A DNA stretch of 64,000 bases, taken from positions 38,632 through 102,631 of the forward strand of contig JAJFGL010000030.1 of the NCBI GenBank assembly GCA_021776135.1, read 5' to 3'. Position numbers and translations under genes: made by a program. Position 1 is the stretch's first letter. Every line of letters begins with the position of its first letter. Shown here piece after piece: positions 50,739-62,579 of the stretch. Source of the DNA: Kiloniellaceae bacterium (GTDB lineage Bacteria; Pseudomonadota; Alphaproteobacteria; Kiloniellales; J153). Under the pieces are notes generated by a model. It searched no databases and was not told where the DNA came from. It worked only from the letters and a program-made list of their open reading frames with translations.

Positions 50739-51965
50739 TCAGAGCTCGTTCTTGTAGAACACGCCGCCCTTGACGATGGCCTTGAAGTTCCGCTCCGGGT
50801 CTTGCATCAGCCCGATATCGTCCAGGGGGTTGCCGTCGATTATCAGCAGATCGGCGCGGGCGCCCGGCGCCACGACCCCGACCTCGCCGACCTCGTTGAA
50901 AAGCTCGGCCGCGTTGCAGGTGGCGGCGCGGATGACATCGATGGGTTTTTGGATTTCGCCGCGGATCGCGAACTCCGTCATTTGGTACTTGTGCATCGAA
51001 CCGAGCAAATCGGTCCCGTAAACCAGTTTCACGCCGCTTCTGTGGGCGAGTTCGAGCGCCTTGGAGCCGGCGTCAAGAACATCGTAAATCTTGGCGTGGA
51101 GTTCTTTCGGCAGGCCGGCCTCGACCCCTTCCCGGGCCAGGGCGTGATAGGTCGATAGGGTCGGCACCAGAAAGGCGTCGTGCTTGCGGAACAAGGCCAC
51201 GCTGTCCTCGTCGATCAGATTGCCGTGTTCGATGGAGCGCACCCCGCAGGCCAGCGCCCGGTTGACCGCGCGGGCGGTGTAGGCATGGGCCATGACGTAA
51301 ATCTCCGCCGCCTCCGCCTCCTCGACCGCAGCCGTAATCTCTTCGAGGGAAAATTGCGTGCTGCCGATGCGGTCCGTGGGCGAGGCCACGCCGCCGGAGA
51401 CCATGAGTTTGATCTGGGTCGCCCCTTTTCGGATTTCCTCCCGGCAGGCCCGTTGAACCTCGGCGATGCCATCGCAGATGGCGCCGACGCCGGAGCAACA
51501 CAGGCAGCCTTCGAAGGCGTTTTCGCCCGGCGCCCGCATATCGCCGTGGCCCCCGGTCTGGGACAGGGCATGGCCGCAGAACAGGATGCGCGGGCCGCTC
51601 AGCAAGCCTTCCTCGACCGCGCGGGCGATACCGTGATCGGCGCCGCCGGCATCGCGTACCGTGGTAAACCCGCGCCGCAACATAGCGTGCATGATCTCCC
51701 CGGCCCGGGCGGCGACATAAGTGGGGGACAGGCGGGATATGGCCGCGAAATCCGGGCTTAGGGCGTTCACATGGATGTGGGCGTCGCAAAGCCCCGGCAT
51801 CAAGACCTTGCCGCGCAGGTCGATATTCCGCGCCCCGCTTGACGTGATCGGACTTTCTGAAATTTCCTGGATCCGGCCCTCCGCCACCCGAAGATGCCGT
51901 TCCGCGCCTATTTCGCCGCCCAGGGTATCCAGGATCGACGCATTGCTGAAAATGATGTCTGTCAT
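50739..51965 (-). CDS. amidohydrolase family protein (imidazolonepropionase/prolidase-like)
   Basis: A 408-residue metal-dependent hydrolase of the amidohydrolase superfamily. It has DAHIHVN (about 62-68), the metal-bridging Lys in QIKLMVSGG (about 185-193), His in YVMAHAYTARAV and SIEHGNLID, and the catalytic Asp in VYGTDLLG (about 317). The small beta-sandwich domain is formed by the two ends of the chain. Sequence pattern is closest to the Xaa-Pro dipeptidase-like/organophosphate-acid-related group, so the substrate cannot be named. No signal peptide. It precedes no obvious pathway partner except the class II aldolase 43 bp upstream on the same strand. Confidence 0.87.
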   Translation of the reverse strand: MTDIIFSNASILDTLGGEIGAERHLRVAEGRIQEISESPITSSGARNIDLRGKVLMPGLCDAHIHVNALSPDFAAISRLSPTYVAARAGEIMHAMLRRGFTTVRDAGGADHGIARAVEEGLLSGPRILFCGHALSQTGGHGDMRAPGENAFEGCLCCSGVGAICDGIAEVQRACREEIRKGATQIKLMVSGGVASPTDRIGSTQFSLEEITAAVEEAEAAEIYVMAHAYTARAVNRALACGVRSIEHGNLIDEDSVALFRKHDAFLVPTLSTYHALAREGVEAGLPKELHAKIYDVLDAGSKALELAHRSGVKLVYGTDLLGSMHKYQMTEFAIRGEIQKPIDVIRAATCNAAELFNEVGEVGVVAPGARADLLIIDGNPLDDIGLMQDPERNFKAIVKGGVFYKNEL

Positions 51966-52007
51966 GATGGAATCGATACTGCCCTATCGAAGCCCAGGAC
52001 TAAACCC

Positions 52008-52652
52008 CTAGAGCTTCGGCCCGTAGTTTTTGAACTTTTCGGACACGCGGGCGATTTCATCGTCTGAGAGAATGACCGGCTGGCCGAATTGGCGGCTCAA
52101 GAAATATTGGCGGGCTAATGTTTCCAACTCCGTGGCGAGCCAAAGGGCCTTAGCCAGGCTCGGCCCGCAGGCGATGGACCCATGATTGGCGAGCAGGCAG
52201 CACAACCGCCCCTCCAAGGCCCGCAAGGCGTTCTTCGACAACGCCTCCGTGCCGAAAGTCGCATAGGGCGCGCAACGGACCGTGGGGCCGCCAGTGGCGG
52301 CGATCATGTAGTGGACCGCCGGGATATCCGCCCCGGTAATCGCGATCGCCGTGCAGAAAGGCGGATGGGCATGGACCACCGCGCCGATATCGCGCCTATC
52401 GCGCAGGATATCGCGGTGAAAGCGCCATTCCGACGAGGGCTTGTGGGGGCCGGCCGGGGTTCCGTTCATATCCAGAAAAATAATGTCCTCCGGCACCATG
52501 GCGTCATAGGCGAGACCGGAGGGTGTGACCAGCAAGCCATGGCCCCAACGCACGCCGATATTGCCGGAGGTTCCCTGATTAATTCCGCGCCGGTCCATGG
52601 CCCGGCAGGCGTCGATAATTTCCTGGCGCATGGCGGCTTCGGCTTCATCCAT
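52008..52652 (-). CDS. class II aldolase/adducin family protein
   Basis: A 214-residue zinc-dependent aldolase of the fuculose-phosphate/ribulose-phosphate epimerase group. It shows NQGTSGNIGVRW (about 25-36), the His pair in VHAHPPFCTAI (about 94-104) and the third His in LLANHGSIACGP. A catalytic Glu/Asp near 75 (KPSSEWRFH) fits the family. The substrate is not predictable. It probably shares a transcript with the amidohydrolase gene (43 bp gap). The 240 bp upstream (52653-52892) hold no feature I can identify. Confidence 0.88.
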   Translation of the reverse strand: MDEAEAAMRQEIIDACRAMDRRGINQGTSGNIGVRWGHGLLVTPSGLAYDAMVPEDIIFLDMNGTPAGPHKPSSEWRFHRDILRDRRDIGAVVHAHPPFCTAIAITGADIPAVHYMIAATGGPTVRCAPYATFGTEALSKNALRALEGRLCCLLANHGSIACGPSLAKALWLATELETLARQYFLSRQFGQPVILSDDEIARVSEKFKNYGPKL

Positions 52653-52892
52653 GATGAGTCATATTCCTATCCACAGTGGCGCGGCCAAATTGTAGCGGCG
52701 GCCAGGCCGGTCAAGCTTGGCGATTTTCATGCCGCGGTCAACGGCGGGCCGGTTCCAGCGCCTTATACTTCATGACGGGAAGGCTATTTAAACATCGGCG
52801 CCATTTGGGTATGATTACCGCAAATAAGAAGACGGTCTGGGGGAAGTCGAAACAATTTACACGGCGCCTGGAAAGGGGAGGCTTGAGAAACC

Positions 52893-53762
52893 ATGGCCAA
52901 GAAAGCGAGTAAAAAGAATAAGGCGGAAGCGCCCGCGCCCGGAGACCGGCGTGTGGGCGCCGATATCAAACAGGAAAAGCGCAAGATCCCGAATAAAATT
53001 TACGAAAAGGAACTCGCCAAGCTGCAGATCGAGTTGGTCAAGCTGCAGGAATGGGTGAGGACCAAGGGACTGAAAGTCGTGGTCCTGTTCGAAGGCCGAG
53101 ACGCCGCCGGCAAGGGCGGCACGATCAAGCGGATCACGCAATCGCTCAATCCGCGCGTTGCCCGGGTGGTCGCCTTGGGCACGCCGACGGAACGCGAAAA
53201 GACCCAGTGGTATTTCCAACGCTACGTGCCGCATCTGCCGGCGGCGGGCGAAATCGTGCTGTTCGACCGCTCTTGGTACAACCGCGCGGGGGTCGAAAAG
53301 GTCATGGAATTCTGCACGGAAGAAGAGTACGAGGAGTTCATGCGCTCGTGCCCCGAATTCGAACGCATGCTGGTGAGGTCCGGAATCAAGCTGATTAAAT
53401 ACTGGTTTTCGGTCAGCGACGAAGAACAGGAACGGCGCTTTCAAGGCCGGATTGTCGACCCAACCAAGCGCTGGAAGCTGAGCCCCATGGACCTGCAGTC
53501 CCGCCAACGCTGGGCCGAGTATTCCAGGGCCAAGGACGTGATGTTCGCGCACACGGATATAAAACAGGCGCCCTGGTACGTGGTCGAGGCGGACGTCAAG
53601 AAACGCGCCCGCCTGAACTGCATCACGCACTTCCTTAGCCAGATACCTTACGAGGACCTGACGCCGGAGCCGATAAAGCTAGCGCCGCGCACCACATCTT
53701 CCAATTACGTGCGGCCGCCCAAGGAAGACCAAAACCTGGTGCCGGACTATTACAAGGACTGA
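52893..53762 (+). CDS. ppk2: polyphosphate kinase 2 (PPK2)
   Basis: Transfers phosphate between polyphosphate and nucleotides. The 289 residues begin with a Lys/Ala-rich tail. The PPK2 core (about 30-260) follows, with Walker A FEGRDAAGKGGTIKRI (about 66-81), the lid/Walker B region VLFDRSWYNRAGVEKVMEFC (about 125-144) and WKLSPMDLQSRQRW near 195-208. The size fits the one-domain PPK2 class I. Whether it favours GDP, ADP or AMP cannot be told. It stands alone on its strand. Confidence 0.94.
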   Translation: MAKKASKKNKAEAPAPGDRRVGADIKQEKRKIPNKIYEKELAKLQIELVKLQEWVRTKGLKVVVLFEGRDAAGKGGTIKRITQSLNPRVARVVALGTPTEREKTQWYFQRYVPHLPAAGEIVLFDRSWYNRAGVEKVMEFCTEEEYEEFMRSCPEFERMLVRSGIKLIKYWFSVSDEEQERRFQGRIVDPTKRWKLSPMDLQSRQRWAEYSRAKDVMFAHTDIKQAPWYVVEADVKKRARLNCITHFLSQIPYEDLTPEPIKLAPRTTSSNYVRPPKEDQNLVPDYYKD

Positions 53763-53802
53763 CCGCGTGGCGTGGCGTAAGGCGGGTTAGAGAAGGAGGG
53801 CT

Positions 53803-55887
<2,085 letters not shown>

Positions 55888-55896
55888 GGAGTAACT

Positions 55897-57078
55897 ATGT
55901 CCGAAGCCGTTATCGTCTCGACCGCGCGCACACCTATCGGCAGAGCCTTTCGCGGCGCCTTCAACAAGACCCACGGGGCGGTCTTGACCGGCCATGCGAT
56001 CGAACACGCGGTGAAGCGCGCGGGCGTCGAACCGGGGGAAGTCGAAGACGTCATTATAGGCTGCGGTTATCCCGAGGGCGCGACCGGGCGCAACATCGCC
56101 CGCCTGGCGGCCTATCGCGCCGGCCTGCCGGTCACCACCTCGGCCACGACGGTCAACCGATTTTGCTCATCCGGGCTTCAGTCCATCGCCATGGCGGCCC
56201 AGCGCGTGATCCTGGACAAGGTGCCGGTCATGGTGGCCGGCGGGGTGGAATCCGTCAGCCTGGTTCAACCGCACCTCAACCGCCATGGCTTCGAAGAAGA
56301 CTGGCTGATGAAACACAAGCCGGACCTCTGGATAGCCATGATCGATACCGCCGACATCGTCGCCAAGCGCTATGGCGTATCCCGCGAACACCAGGACATT
56401 TATGCCCTGGCCAGCCAGCAGCGCACGGCGGCGGCTCAGGAAGCCGGATATTTCGACGGCGAGATCGTGCCCCTGGCCACGGTCAAGGAAGTCAAGAACA
56501 AGGAAACCGGCGAAACCCACGATGAGGAAGTGACCCTCGCCAAGGACGAGGGCAACCGCCCCGGCACCAACATCGAAGGCTTGGCCAAGTTGCAACCGGT
56601 CATGGGCGAGGACAACTTCATAACCGCCGGCAATGCCAGCCAACTATCGGACGGCGCCTCGGCCTGCGTGGTCATGGACGCGAAACTCGCGGAGAAGCGC
56701 GGGCTCTCGCCGCTCGGTATTTTCAAGGGCTTCGCGGTCGCCGGTTGCGAGCCGGACGAGATGGGCATCGGCCCGGTCTTCGCCGTGCCCCGGCTGTTGC
56801 AACGCTTCGGCCTGAAAATGGACGATATCGATCTGTGGGAGCTGAACGAAGCCTTTGCCGTGCAGGTCATTTACTGCCGGGATAAACTCGGCATCCCCAT
56901 GGAGAAACTCAATGTCAATGGCGGGTCGATCTCGATCGGCCATCCCTTCGGCATGACCGGCGCGCGCCTCGCCGGGCATATCCTGATCGAGGGCAAGCGG
57001 CGTAAGGCCAAGCATGCCGTGGTGACCATGTGCATCGGCGGCGGCATGGGCGCGGCGGGCTTATTCGAGGTGGCTTGA
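55897..57078 (+). CDS. acetyl-CoA C-acyltransferase (thiolase)
   Basis: Cleaves 3-ketoacyl-CoA to acetyl-CoA and a shortened acyl-CoA, or runs in reverse. The 393 residues have nucleophile Cys in [14 protein letters not shown] (about 88-101), His in [16 protein letters not shown] and the second Cys in [12 protein letters not shown], the normal thiolase triad. It completes the beta-oxidation pair with the upstream fusion. Its last 18 bases overlap the end of the TRAP permease gene on the other strand. Confidence 0.95.
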   Translation: MSEAVIVSTARTPIGRAFRGAFNKTHGAVLTGHAIEHAVKRAGVEPGEVEDVIIGCGYPEGATGRNIARLAAYRAGLPVTTSATTVNRFCSSGLQSIAMAAQRVILDKVPVMVAGGVESVSLVQPHLNRHGFEEDWLMKHKPDLWIAMIDTADIVAKRYGVSREHQDIYALASQQRTAAAQEAGYFDGEIVPLATVKEVKNKETGETHDEEVTLAKDEGNRPGTNIEGLAKLQPVMGEDNFITAGNASQLSDGASACVVMDAKLAEKRGLSPLGIFKGFAVAGCEPDEMGIGPVFAVPRLLQRFGLKMDDIDLWELNEAFAVQVIYCRDKLGIPMEKLNVNGGSISIGHPFGMTGARLAGHILIEGKRRKAKHAVVTMCIGGGMGAAGLFEVA

Positions 57079-59046
57079 TAGCCTACGTTGAATAGCCAAG
57101 GGTACGAGACTCACCATCAGTAAAATCCCGGCGGCTATGGTTTTATCCAGGTTGGTCCAGGGAATGAGCCCCCCGCCGGGCGTCGCCAGCAGTAATCCTG
57201 CTATTAGAATCGCGCCGCGAAGGGGCCATTGCAGGAAGGGCCGGCGCGTCAGATCGCCGAAGCCGGCAAGATAGCCTTGCAGGGCGCTGGCGATCAGGAC
57301 GATTCCCGACAGGGCGAAGACGACGCTCAGGAGGATATGTTGCCACGGCGCTTTCAGAATAAAGGCCGTATCGAGAACGAAAAAGAAGGGCACGAAGTAG
57401 ATAATACTGCCCAAGCGCATGGCCTCGAAACCGGTCCTCATGGCATTGGCATTCGCGATAGTCGCCGCCGCGTAAGCCCCCAAGGCGACCGGCGGCGTGA
57501 TGTAAGACACCATGCCCCAATAAAAAATGAACAGATGAGAGGCCAAGGGATCGAGACCGCCCTGAACCAGGGCCGGCGCCAGCACGATGGCGAGAAAAAT
57601 ATAGGCGGCGGTCACGGTCATGCCGATGCCCATGATGAAACTGGTCAGCGCGCCCATGAACAACAGCACGATGGTATTGCCGCCGGCGAGAAACACCAGG
57701 TCGTTCACGAAGGTGCCGGCCATGCCGGTCACCGAAAGCGCGCCGACGATGAGGCCGACGCCGGCCAGGATCGCCGTGATTTCCGCTAACAGCAATCCGG
57801 TGCTAAGCACGAAATCTTTCAGCGCCGCCAAGTTCCAACGCTGCGGCGAGGTTATCTGGTTTATAACAATCAGAAGCAGGGTCGCATAAAATGGCGCCAG
57901 AACTTCGCGCTTCAGGTAAATCAGCATGACGATCAGCAGCACGAAGACGGCGATGAAGTGCCAGCCCTCGCGCAAGGTATCGCCGATGCGGGGCAGTTCC
58001 TCGCGCGGCAGTCCGGGCATTTTATTGCGCGCCGCGTGGGCGTCGATCTGTACGAAGAGCGCGAAAAAATACAGGGCCGAGGGGATAATGGCGGCGACCG
58101 CGATGGTCACATAGGGAATTTCCAGAAACACGGCCATGATAAACGCCGTGGCGCCCATGATCGGCGGCATGAGGACGCCGCCGGTCGAGGCGCAGGCCTC
58201 GACCCCGCCGGCGTAGGAGGCTCTGAAGCCCGTGCGCTTCATGGCCGGTATGGTCATGGCGCCCGTGGTCAGGACGTTGGATATGACACTGCCGCTCATG
58301 GACCCCATGAGGCCGCTGGCGAAGATCGCGACCTTGGCCGGGCCGCCGCGAACATGCCCCAGTAACGCGAAGGCAAGGTTGATGAAGAACGTCCCGCCAC
58401 CGGTTTTCTGCAACGCGACGCCGAAGATCAGGAAACCGATAACAAGATTGGCCAGGGCCCGCATGGGAATACCCAGCACGCTCTCATTGCTCATGATATG
58501 ATAAGCGGCCGTGTCGGCGAGGGACGATGGCAGGCCGGATATGGGGCCCGGCATGAGATCGGCTACCAGCGGGTAAAACGACACCAGCGCCACGACCACG
58601 AAGAGCGCCGTGCCGCCGGCGCGCCGCGTGGCCTCAAGCATGAGTATCCAAAAGACGTAACATGGATAGACGACATAATCCGGCGCCCCGAATTCCCAGC
58701 CTTTTTCGACAATCTCCTGGCTGTTCCACATGAAGAAAGAGGCCACGAGCAGGGTCGCGATAAACAACCCCCAATCGTAGAGGGGAACCTTGTCCGGCGG
58801 CGCCCGCTTGGCCGCGGGAAAGACGATAAAGACCATGGGGACGAAAAGAGCTATCAAGGCATATTGATAGTTATTGTCGAGGATCGTCAGTCCAATGAAA
58901 AAACCCAGGTTGAAAAATTGGTTCACGGCCAGGGCAACGCCCAGGACCGTGACAACCAGGAAACAGGCCTGCCAGGCGGAAGAAAGCCGGCGGTGACGGT
59001 TCCCCGCCTCCACCGGCTTGGAAGCTTCCGCGGACGCGCCGGTCAC
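57061..59046 (-). CDS. TRAP transporter fused 4TM/12TM permease (TAXI type)
   Basis: A 661-residue inner-membrane permease in which the small (DctQ-like) and large (DctM-like) subunits are fused, the form used with TAXI binding proteins. About fifteen to eighteen helices are visible. The DctM core (about 165-580) includes [30 protein letters not shown] (in two runs) and [22 protein letters not shown]. It couples Na+ or H+ entry to solute uptake. It starts in the stop of the binding-protein gene (ATGA) and ends inside the convergent thiolase gene. Confidence 0.93.
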   Translation of the reverse strand: MTGASAEASKPVEAGNRHRRLSSAWQACFLVVTVLGVALAVNQFFNLGFFIGLTILDNNYQYALIALFVPMVFIVFPAAKRAPPDKVPLYDWGLFIATLLVASFFMWNSQEIVEKGWEFGAPDYVVYPCYVFWILMLEATRRAGGTALFVVVALVSFYPLVADLMPGPISGLPSSLADTAAYHIMSNESVLGIPMRALANLVIGFLIFGVALQKTGGGTFFINLAFALLGHVRGGPAKVAIFASGLMGSMSGSVISNVLTTGAMTIPAMKRTGFRASYAGGVEACASTGGVLMPPIMGATAFIMAVFLEIPYVTIAVAAIIPSALYFFALFVQIDAHAARNKMPGLPREELPRIGDTLREGWHFIAVFVLLIVMLIYLKREVLAPFYATLLLIVINQITSPQRWNLAALKDFVLSTGLLLAEITAILAGVGLIVGALSVTGMAGTFVNDLVFLAGGNTIVLLFMGALTSFIMGIGMTVTAAYIFLAIVLAPALVQGGLDPLASHLFIFYWGMVSYITPPVALGAYAAATIANANAMRTGFEAMRLGSIIYFVPFFFVLDTAFILKAPWQHILLSVVFALSGIVLIASALQGYLAGFGDLTRRPFLQWPLRGAILIAGLLLATPGGGLIPWTNLDKTIAAGILLMVSLVPLAIQRRLSSHLE

Positions 59047-60194
59047 GGATTCATGCCGGCTCCCTTAAGCGCGGCCGCGCGGACCTTCAGCCATTCTTTC
59101 TTATAGGCATCGTCGTCGGCGATATTCATGGCTTTCATGGTGCCCCAGGCGGCGGCGAGCACGTCTTGACGCTTAATCAGGCCGTCATTGTGCTGTTGCA
59201 TGGCGTCTGTCCAGGCGCCGGTTTCCTTCCAGTACTTGACCGCCGCCTCATGGTGGGGAACCGCCCAGGTAAAGGCCTGGCGCTCTAGCGCCCAGCCCGA
59301 CAAGGCCGGCATGGCGTCCTTGAAGTCCGGATAGGCGGTATGAATCGCCTTGGTCAGGGAATAGACCAGGGCATCTTCCTGATTCGCCATGGTGATGAGG
59401 ATTGGATAGGGGTAGCCGGCGCCTTCAAGCGGATTGTCCTTGGATATCCCGCCCGAGCCGATGGTGGCGGTGTGCTTCAGGAAATAGGGCGCGACCTTTT
59501 TAAGACGGTCCCAGCCGGCCTTATCGCCATGGGGAAGTTGCGGCCAGAAAATGCCTCGGGGACTCGCTTCCATCTTTCTGGTCGGGCCCGAAACCGTCGA
59601 GGCGAAAGCGGCGTCGGTCTGTCCGTTGACCATGCCTTTCCATGACGCCCCATAGCCGGGAAACTCAACCTTGGTGACGTCGTCCCAGGTCAAGCCGCCA
59701 AAGGCGAGTATCGCTTCCATGCCGATGTTGAGCGCATCGCTGCCGATCACATAGGACACGCGCTTGCCTTTGAGGTCGGCATAGGTCTTGACGTTGGCGT
59801 CCTTGGCGGTGCCTACCTGAAGATTGGCGTCCGAGGTCGCGGACATGAGGAGCCGCAACTTCATGGGCCCCCATTCCCGGGCCGCGAAGAGGGAAATGCC
59901 CTCGGAGGCGAAATAGGTCGCGCCGCCGTTGGCGACGAATTGGACCTTGCCGCGGCGCAGCGGCGTCAGCCGGGAAATATCGTTTTTCCCGGGAACGACG
60001 CGCAGACTAACGCCGTAGTTGTCCTTCAGGGCCTTGCCAATGGCGACGGACTGATTGTAGCCCGTCGTGCCCGTGTTATAGGCCGACCAGGCCAGCGTGG
60101 CGGGCAGCTTGACCTCGGCGGCGAAAACCTGCGCCGCCGCCGCGCCCGTCAGGACCAGCACGGCCGCGAAACCGCTAAGCTTTCCGAATCTCAT
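59043..60194 (-). CDS. TAXI-family TRAP transporter solute-binding protein
   Basis: A periplasmic receptor of 383 residues with a Sec signal (about 1-25, ending QVFAAE). The TAXI fold (about 30-335) includes WSAYNTGTTGYNQSVAIGKALKD (two runs), GGATYFASEGISLFAA and GKRVSYVIGSDALNIGMEAILA. TAXI receptors bind carboxylates such as glutamate or alpha-keto acids; the ligand here is unknown. The AAGGGAGG ribosome site is strong. It is the first gene of the TRAP pair, divergent from the acyl-CoA synthetase gene. Confidence 0.93.
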   Translation of the reverse strand: MRFGKLSGFAAVLVLTGAAAAQVFAAEVKLPATLAWSAYNTGTTGYNQSVAIGKALKDNYGVSLRVVPGKNDISRLTPLRRGKVQFVANGGATYFASEGISLFAAREWGPMKLRLLMSATSDANLQVGTAKDANVKTYADLKGKRVSYVIGSDALNIGMEAILAFGGLTWDDVTKVEFPGYGASWKGMVNGQTDAAFASTVSGPTRKMEASPRGIFWPQLPHGDKAGWDRLKKVAPYFLKHTATIGSGGISKDNPLEGAGYPYPILITMANQEDALVYSLTKAIHTAYPDFKDAMPALSGWALERQAFTWAVPHHEAAVKYWKETGAWTDAMQQHNDGLIKRQDVLAAAWGTMKAMNIADDDAYKKEWLKVRAAALKGAGMNP

Positions 60195-60248
60195 GACTGT
60201 TACCTCCCTTAACCGTTATCTTTGTTATTGCTTCGTAGCACCCTTGCC

Positions 60249-60260
60249 TAGGGCCTGTTG
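60249..60260 (+). repeat. short dispersed repeat, copy B
   Basis: TAGGGCCTGTTG, with TTGACTCGCG following within 14 bases. It matches the element at 38912-38923, which continues TTGAC-like and CGCG at nearly the same spacing. It lies in the divergent promoter region of the TRAP and acyl-CoA synthetase genes. A -10-like TATAAT is found at 60282-60287. Confidence 0.4.
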
Positions 60261-60313
60261 TCGCTTGACTCGCGTTCTGCATATAATGATCGAGTTTGGC
60301 CTATATTTCCGGC

Positions 60314-60343
60314 CTATGTAAAGCAGTTCAAGGCGTTACATAG
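60314..60343. promoter_or_regulatory. inverted repeat, possible operator
   Basis: Perfect 8-bp arms CTATGTAA (60314-60321) and TTACATAG (60336-60343) are separated by 14 bases, so the arm centres are two helical turns apart. It lies between the divergent TRAP and acyl-CoA synthetase genes, downstream of the TATAAT on the plus side. No regulator gene is adjacent. Confidence 0.45.
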
Positions 60344-60346
60344 TTT

Positions 60347-60359
60347 GTTCAACGTGAAC
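60347..60359. promoter_or_regulatory. small palindrome GTTCA-N3-TGAAC
   Basis: A perfect 5-bp inverted repeat with a 3-base spacer, 4 bases after the larger inverted repeat. It may be part of the same operator region or chance. Confidence 0.3.
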
Positions 60360-60439
60360 TTCGATCGTAGAACAGAAGATAACACTATCGAATACTACCT
60401 TCGAAACCGGCGCATTTACTTTTTTTGCTCGAGGTTTAT

Positions 60440-62578
60440 TTGCCAAAAAATTCCTCCGCTCCCAAGCGCCGTGCCGGATTAAAGCCACTCTTGGAACCCG
60501 CGTCGGTTGCCATAGTCGGTGCATCGGACGACCCGGCCCGCATCGGCGGGCGGCCCCTGCGGTATATGATGGAGGCCGGCTTCAAGGGCGCAATCTATCC
60601 GGTCAATCCGAACCGCGCGACGGTTCAAGGTCTCAAAACCTTTCCGTCGATCCGCGACGTTCCGGAAGCGGTCGATTGCGCAATCGTCGCGGTGCCGGTG
60701 AAATTCGTTGTCGGGACGCTTGAGGACTGCGCCGCCATGGGCGTGAAGTCCGCCATTATTTTCAGCGCCGGTTTCGCGGAAACCGGAGCGGACGGCGAAG
60801 CCCTGCAGGCGCGCTTGAGCGAGATCGCCAAGCAAAGCGGTATGCGGATCCTGGGACCGAATTGCATCGGCGTCTTGAGTTTCAAAAGCCGCTTCTTCGC
60901 GACCTTTTCGAGCACCGGAGACGGCGGTTACACCGAAGCCGGACCCTTGGCCATCGTCAGCCAAAGCGGCGCCTATGGCACCCACCTCTATGCCGTCGCG
61001 CGATCCTGGGACCTGGGCGTCAGTCATGTCATCACCACCGGAAACGAGTGCGATATCGATGTCGCCGAGTGTATCGCCTGGGCGGCGGAGGCGCGCGAGG
61101 TCAAGGTCATCGCCGCCTATGCCGAGGGGATCAAGGACGGCCCGGCCTTGTTACGAAGCCTGGACTTGGCCCGGGCCAACAAAAAGCCGGTCATTTTTAT
61201 CAAGGTCGGGCGCAGCGAGGAAGGCGCGGCGGCGGCCGCCTCCCACACCGCGTCCCTTGCCGGAGCGGACGAAATCTATGATGCGGTTTTCCGCCAGTAC
61301 GGCGTTCACCGGGCCGAAACGACCGAGGAAATGCTCGATATCGCCTATGCCTGCACCGCCGGCATCTACCCCAGGGATAACAGAATCGGCCTCATGACCA
61401 TTTCCGGCGGCGTCGGCGCGCTCATGGCCGACTATGCCGGCAAGCATGGCCTGGACGTGGCGCCCATGCCCGAAGCAGCCCAGGAAAAGCTCAAAGCCGC
61501 CCTGCCCTTTGCCTCGCCCCGCAACCCGGTCGATACCACGGCCCAGATGTTCAACGATCTGTCCTTGGTCGGAACTAATTTTTCGGCGATGCTGGATGAA
61601 GGGAAATACAGCATCGCGGTGGCGTTTTTCACCATCGTCGCCGCCTCGCCCTATATCGCCGATCCCTTGGTCAAGGAACTGGAATCGATACGGGCGCGGT
61701 TTCCCGACCGGCTGATATTTCTATCTCTCATGGGGCCGCCCGAGATCGTCGCGCGCTACCGGGACGCTGGCTACCTGACATTCGCCGATCCATGCCGGGC
61801 GATCGCCGCCGCCGCGGCCCTGGCCGGATTCGCAAGGAGCTTTGCCGGACGCTCAAGCGCCACGCCGCTTGACACCTCTTTGTGTAGCGATCTCCCCGCC
61901 CAGGCCTTGAGCGAATGGGAGTCCCGTGACGTGCTGGCGGCGGCCGGATTTCCCCTGGCCCCTGCCAGAATCGCGAACAGCGCCGAAGAAGCGGCAGAAA
62001 TCGCAACGTCTTATAACTGTCCTCTCGCCATGAAGATCAACGGCGCCGGCATCACCCACAAAACGGAAATCGGCGGTGTGGAGTTGAACGTCGCCACGGC
62101 GGACCATGCCCGCCAAGTCTACGGCCTGCTCCACGGCCGGATGAAAAAGCAGACGCCCGCCGCACGGATCGACGGCGTGATCATGTCGCCCATGATCGCC
62201 GGCGGGGTCGAGACCATTCTCGGCGTGCAAGTCGATCCGGTCTTCGGCCCCGCGGTCATGTTCGGACTCGGCGGTATCTTTGTCGAAGTGTTTCAGGATG
62301 TCGTGTTCCGCCTGGCGCCCTTCGGCAAGGACGAGGCCATGGACATGATTTTGGGCATCGAGGGCGTCAAGATTCTACAAGGCGCGCGCGGCCGCCCGCC
62401 CTGCGACCTGGACGCCCTGGCCGGGGCGCTGGCCGCCCTGTCGCGTTTCGCGGCGAGCCATGGCGAAACCCTCGCCAGTGCCGACATAAATCCCTTCACC
62501 GTATTACCTAAGGGGCAAGGCGCGGTGGCGCTCGATTGCCTCGTGGTCCCGAAAGGGGCTCGCAGTAAGGAATCTTGA
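60440..62578 (+). CDS. acyl-CoA synthetase, NDP-forming type (acetate-CoA ligase family)
   Basis: Activates a carboxylate to its CoA ester with NTP hydrolysis to NDP and phosphate (family knowledge). From TTG 60440 it has 712 residues: a CoA-binding domain (about 10-140, with SVAIVGASDDPARIGGRPL), succinyl-CoA ligase-like domains (about 145-470, including the phospho-His region), and an ATP-grasp domain (about 490-700, PLAMKINGAGITHKTEIGG). The start with GAGG five bases upstream is preferred over TTG 60425. The acyl-CoA dehydrogenase gene follows after one base. Confidence 0.9.
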   Translation: MPKNSSAPKRRAGLKPLLEPASVAIVGASDDPARIGGRPLRYMMEAGFKGAIYPVNPNRATVQGLKTFPSIRDVPEAVDCAIVAVPVKFVVGTLEDCAAMGVKSAIIFSAGFAETGADGEALQARLSEIAKQSGMRILGPNCIGVLSFKSRFFATFSSTGDGGYTEAGPLAIVSQSGAYGTHLYAVARSWDLGVSHVITTGNECDIDVAECIAWAAEAREVKVIAAYAEGIKDGPALLRSLDLARANKKPVIFIKVGRSEEGAAAAASHTASLAGADEIYDAVFRQYGVHRAETTEEMLDIAYACTAGIYPRDNRIGLMTISGGVGALMADYAGKHGLDVAPMPEAAQEKLKAALPFASPRNPVDTTAQMFNDLSLVGTNFSAMLDEGKYSIAVAFFTIVAASPYIADPLVKELESIRARFPDRLIFLSLMGPPEIVARYRDAGYLTFADPCRAIAAAAALAGFARSFAGRSSATPLDTSLCSDLPAQALSEWESRDVLAAAGFPLAPARIANSAEEAAEIATSYNCPLAMKINGAGITHKTEIGGVELNVATADHARQVYGLLHGRMKKQTPAARIDGVIMSPMIAGGVETILGVQVDPVFGPAVMFGLGGIFVEVFQDVVFRLAPFGKDEAMDMILGIEGVKILQGARGRPPCDLDALAGALAALSRFAASHGETLASADINPFTVLPKGQGAVALDCLVVPKGARSKES

Positions 62579-62579
62579 G

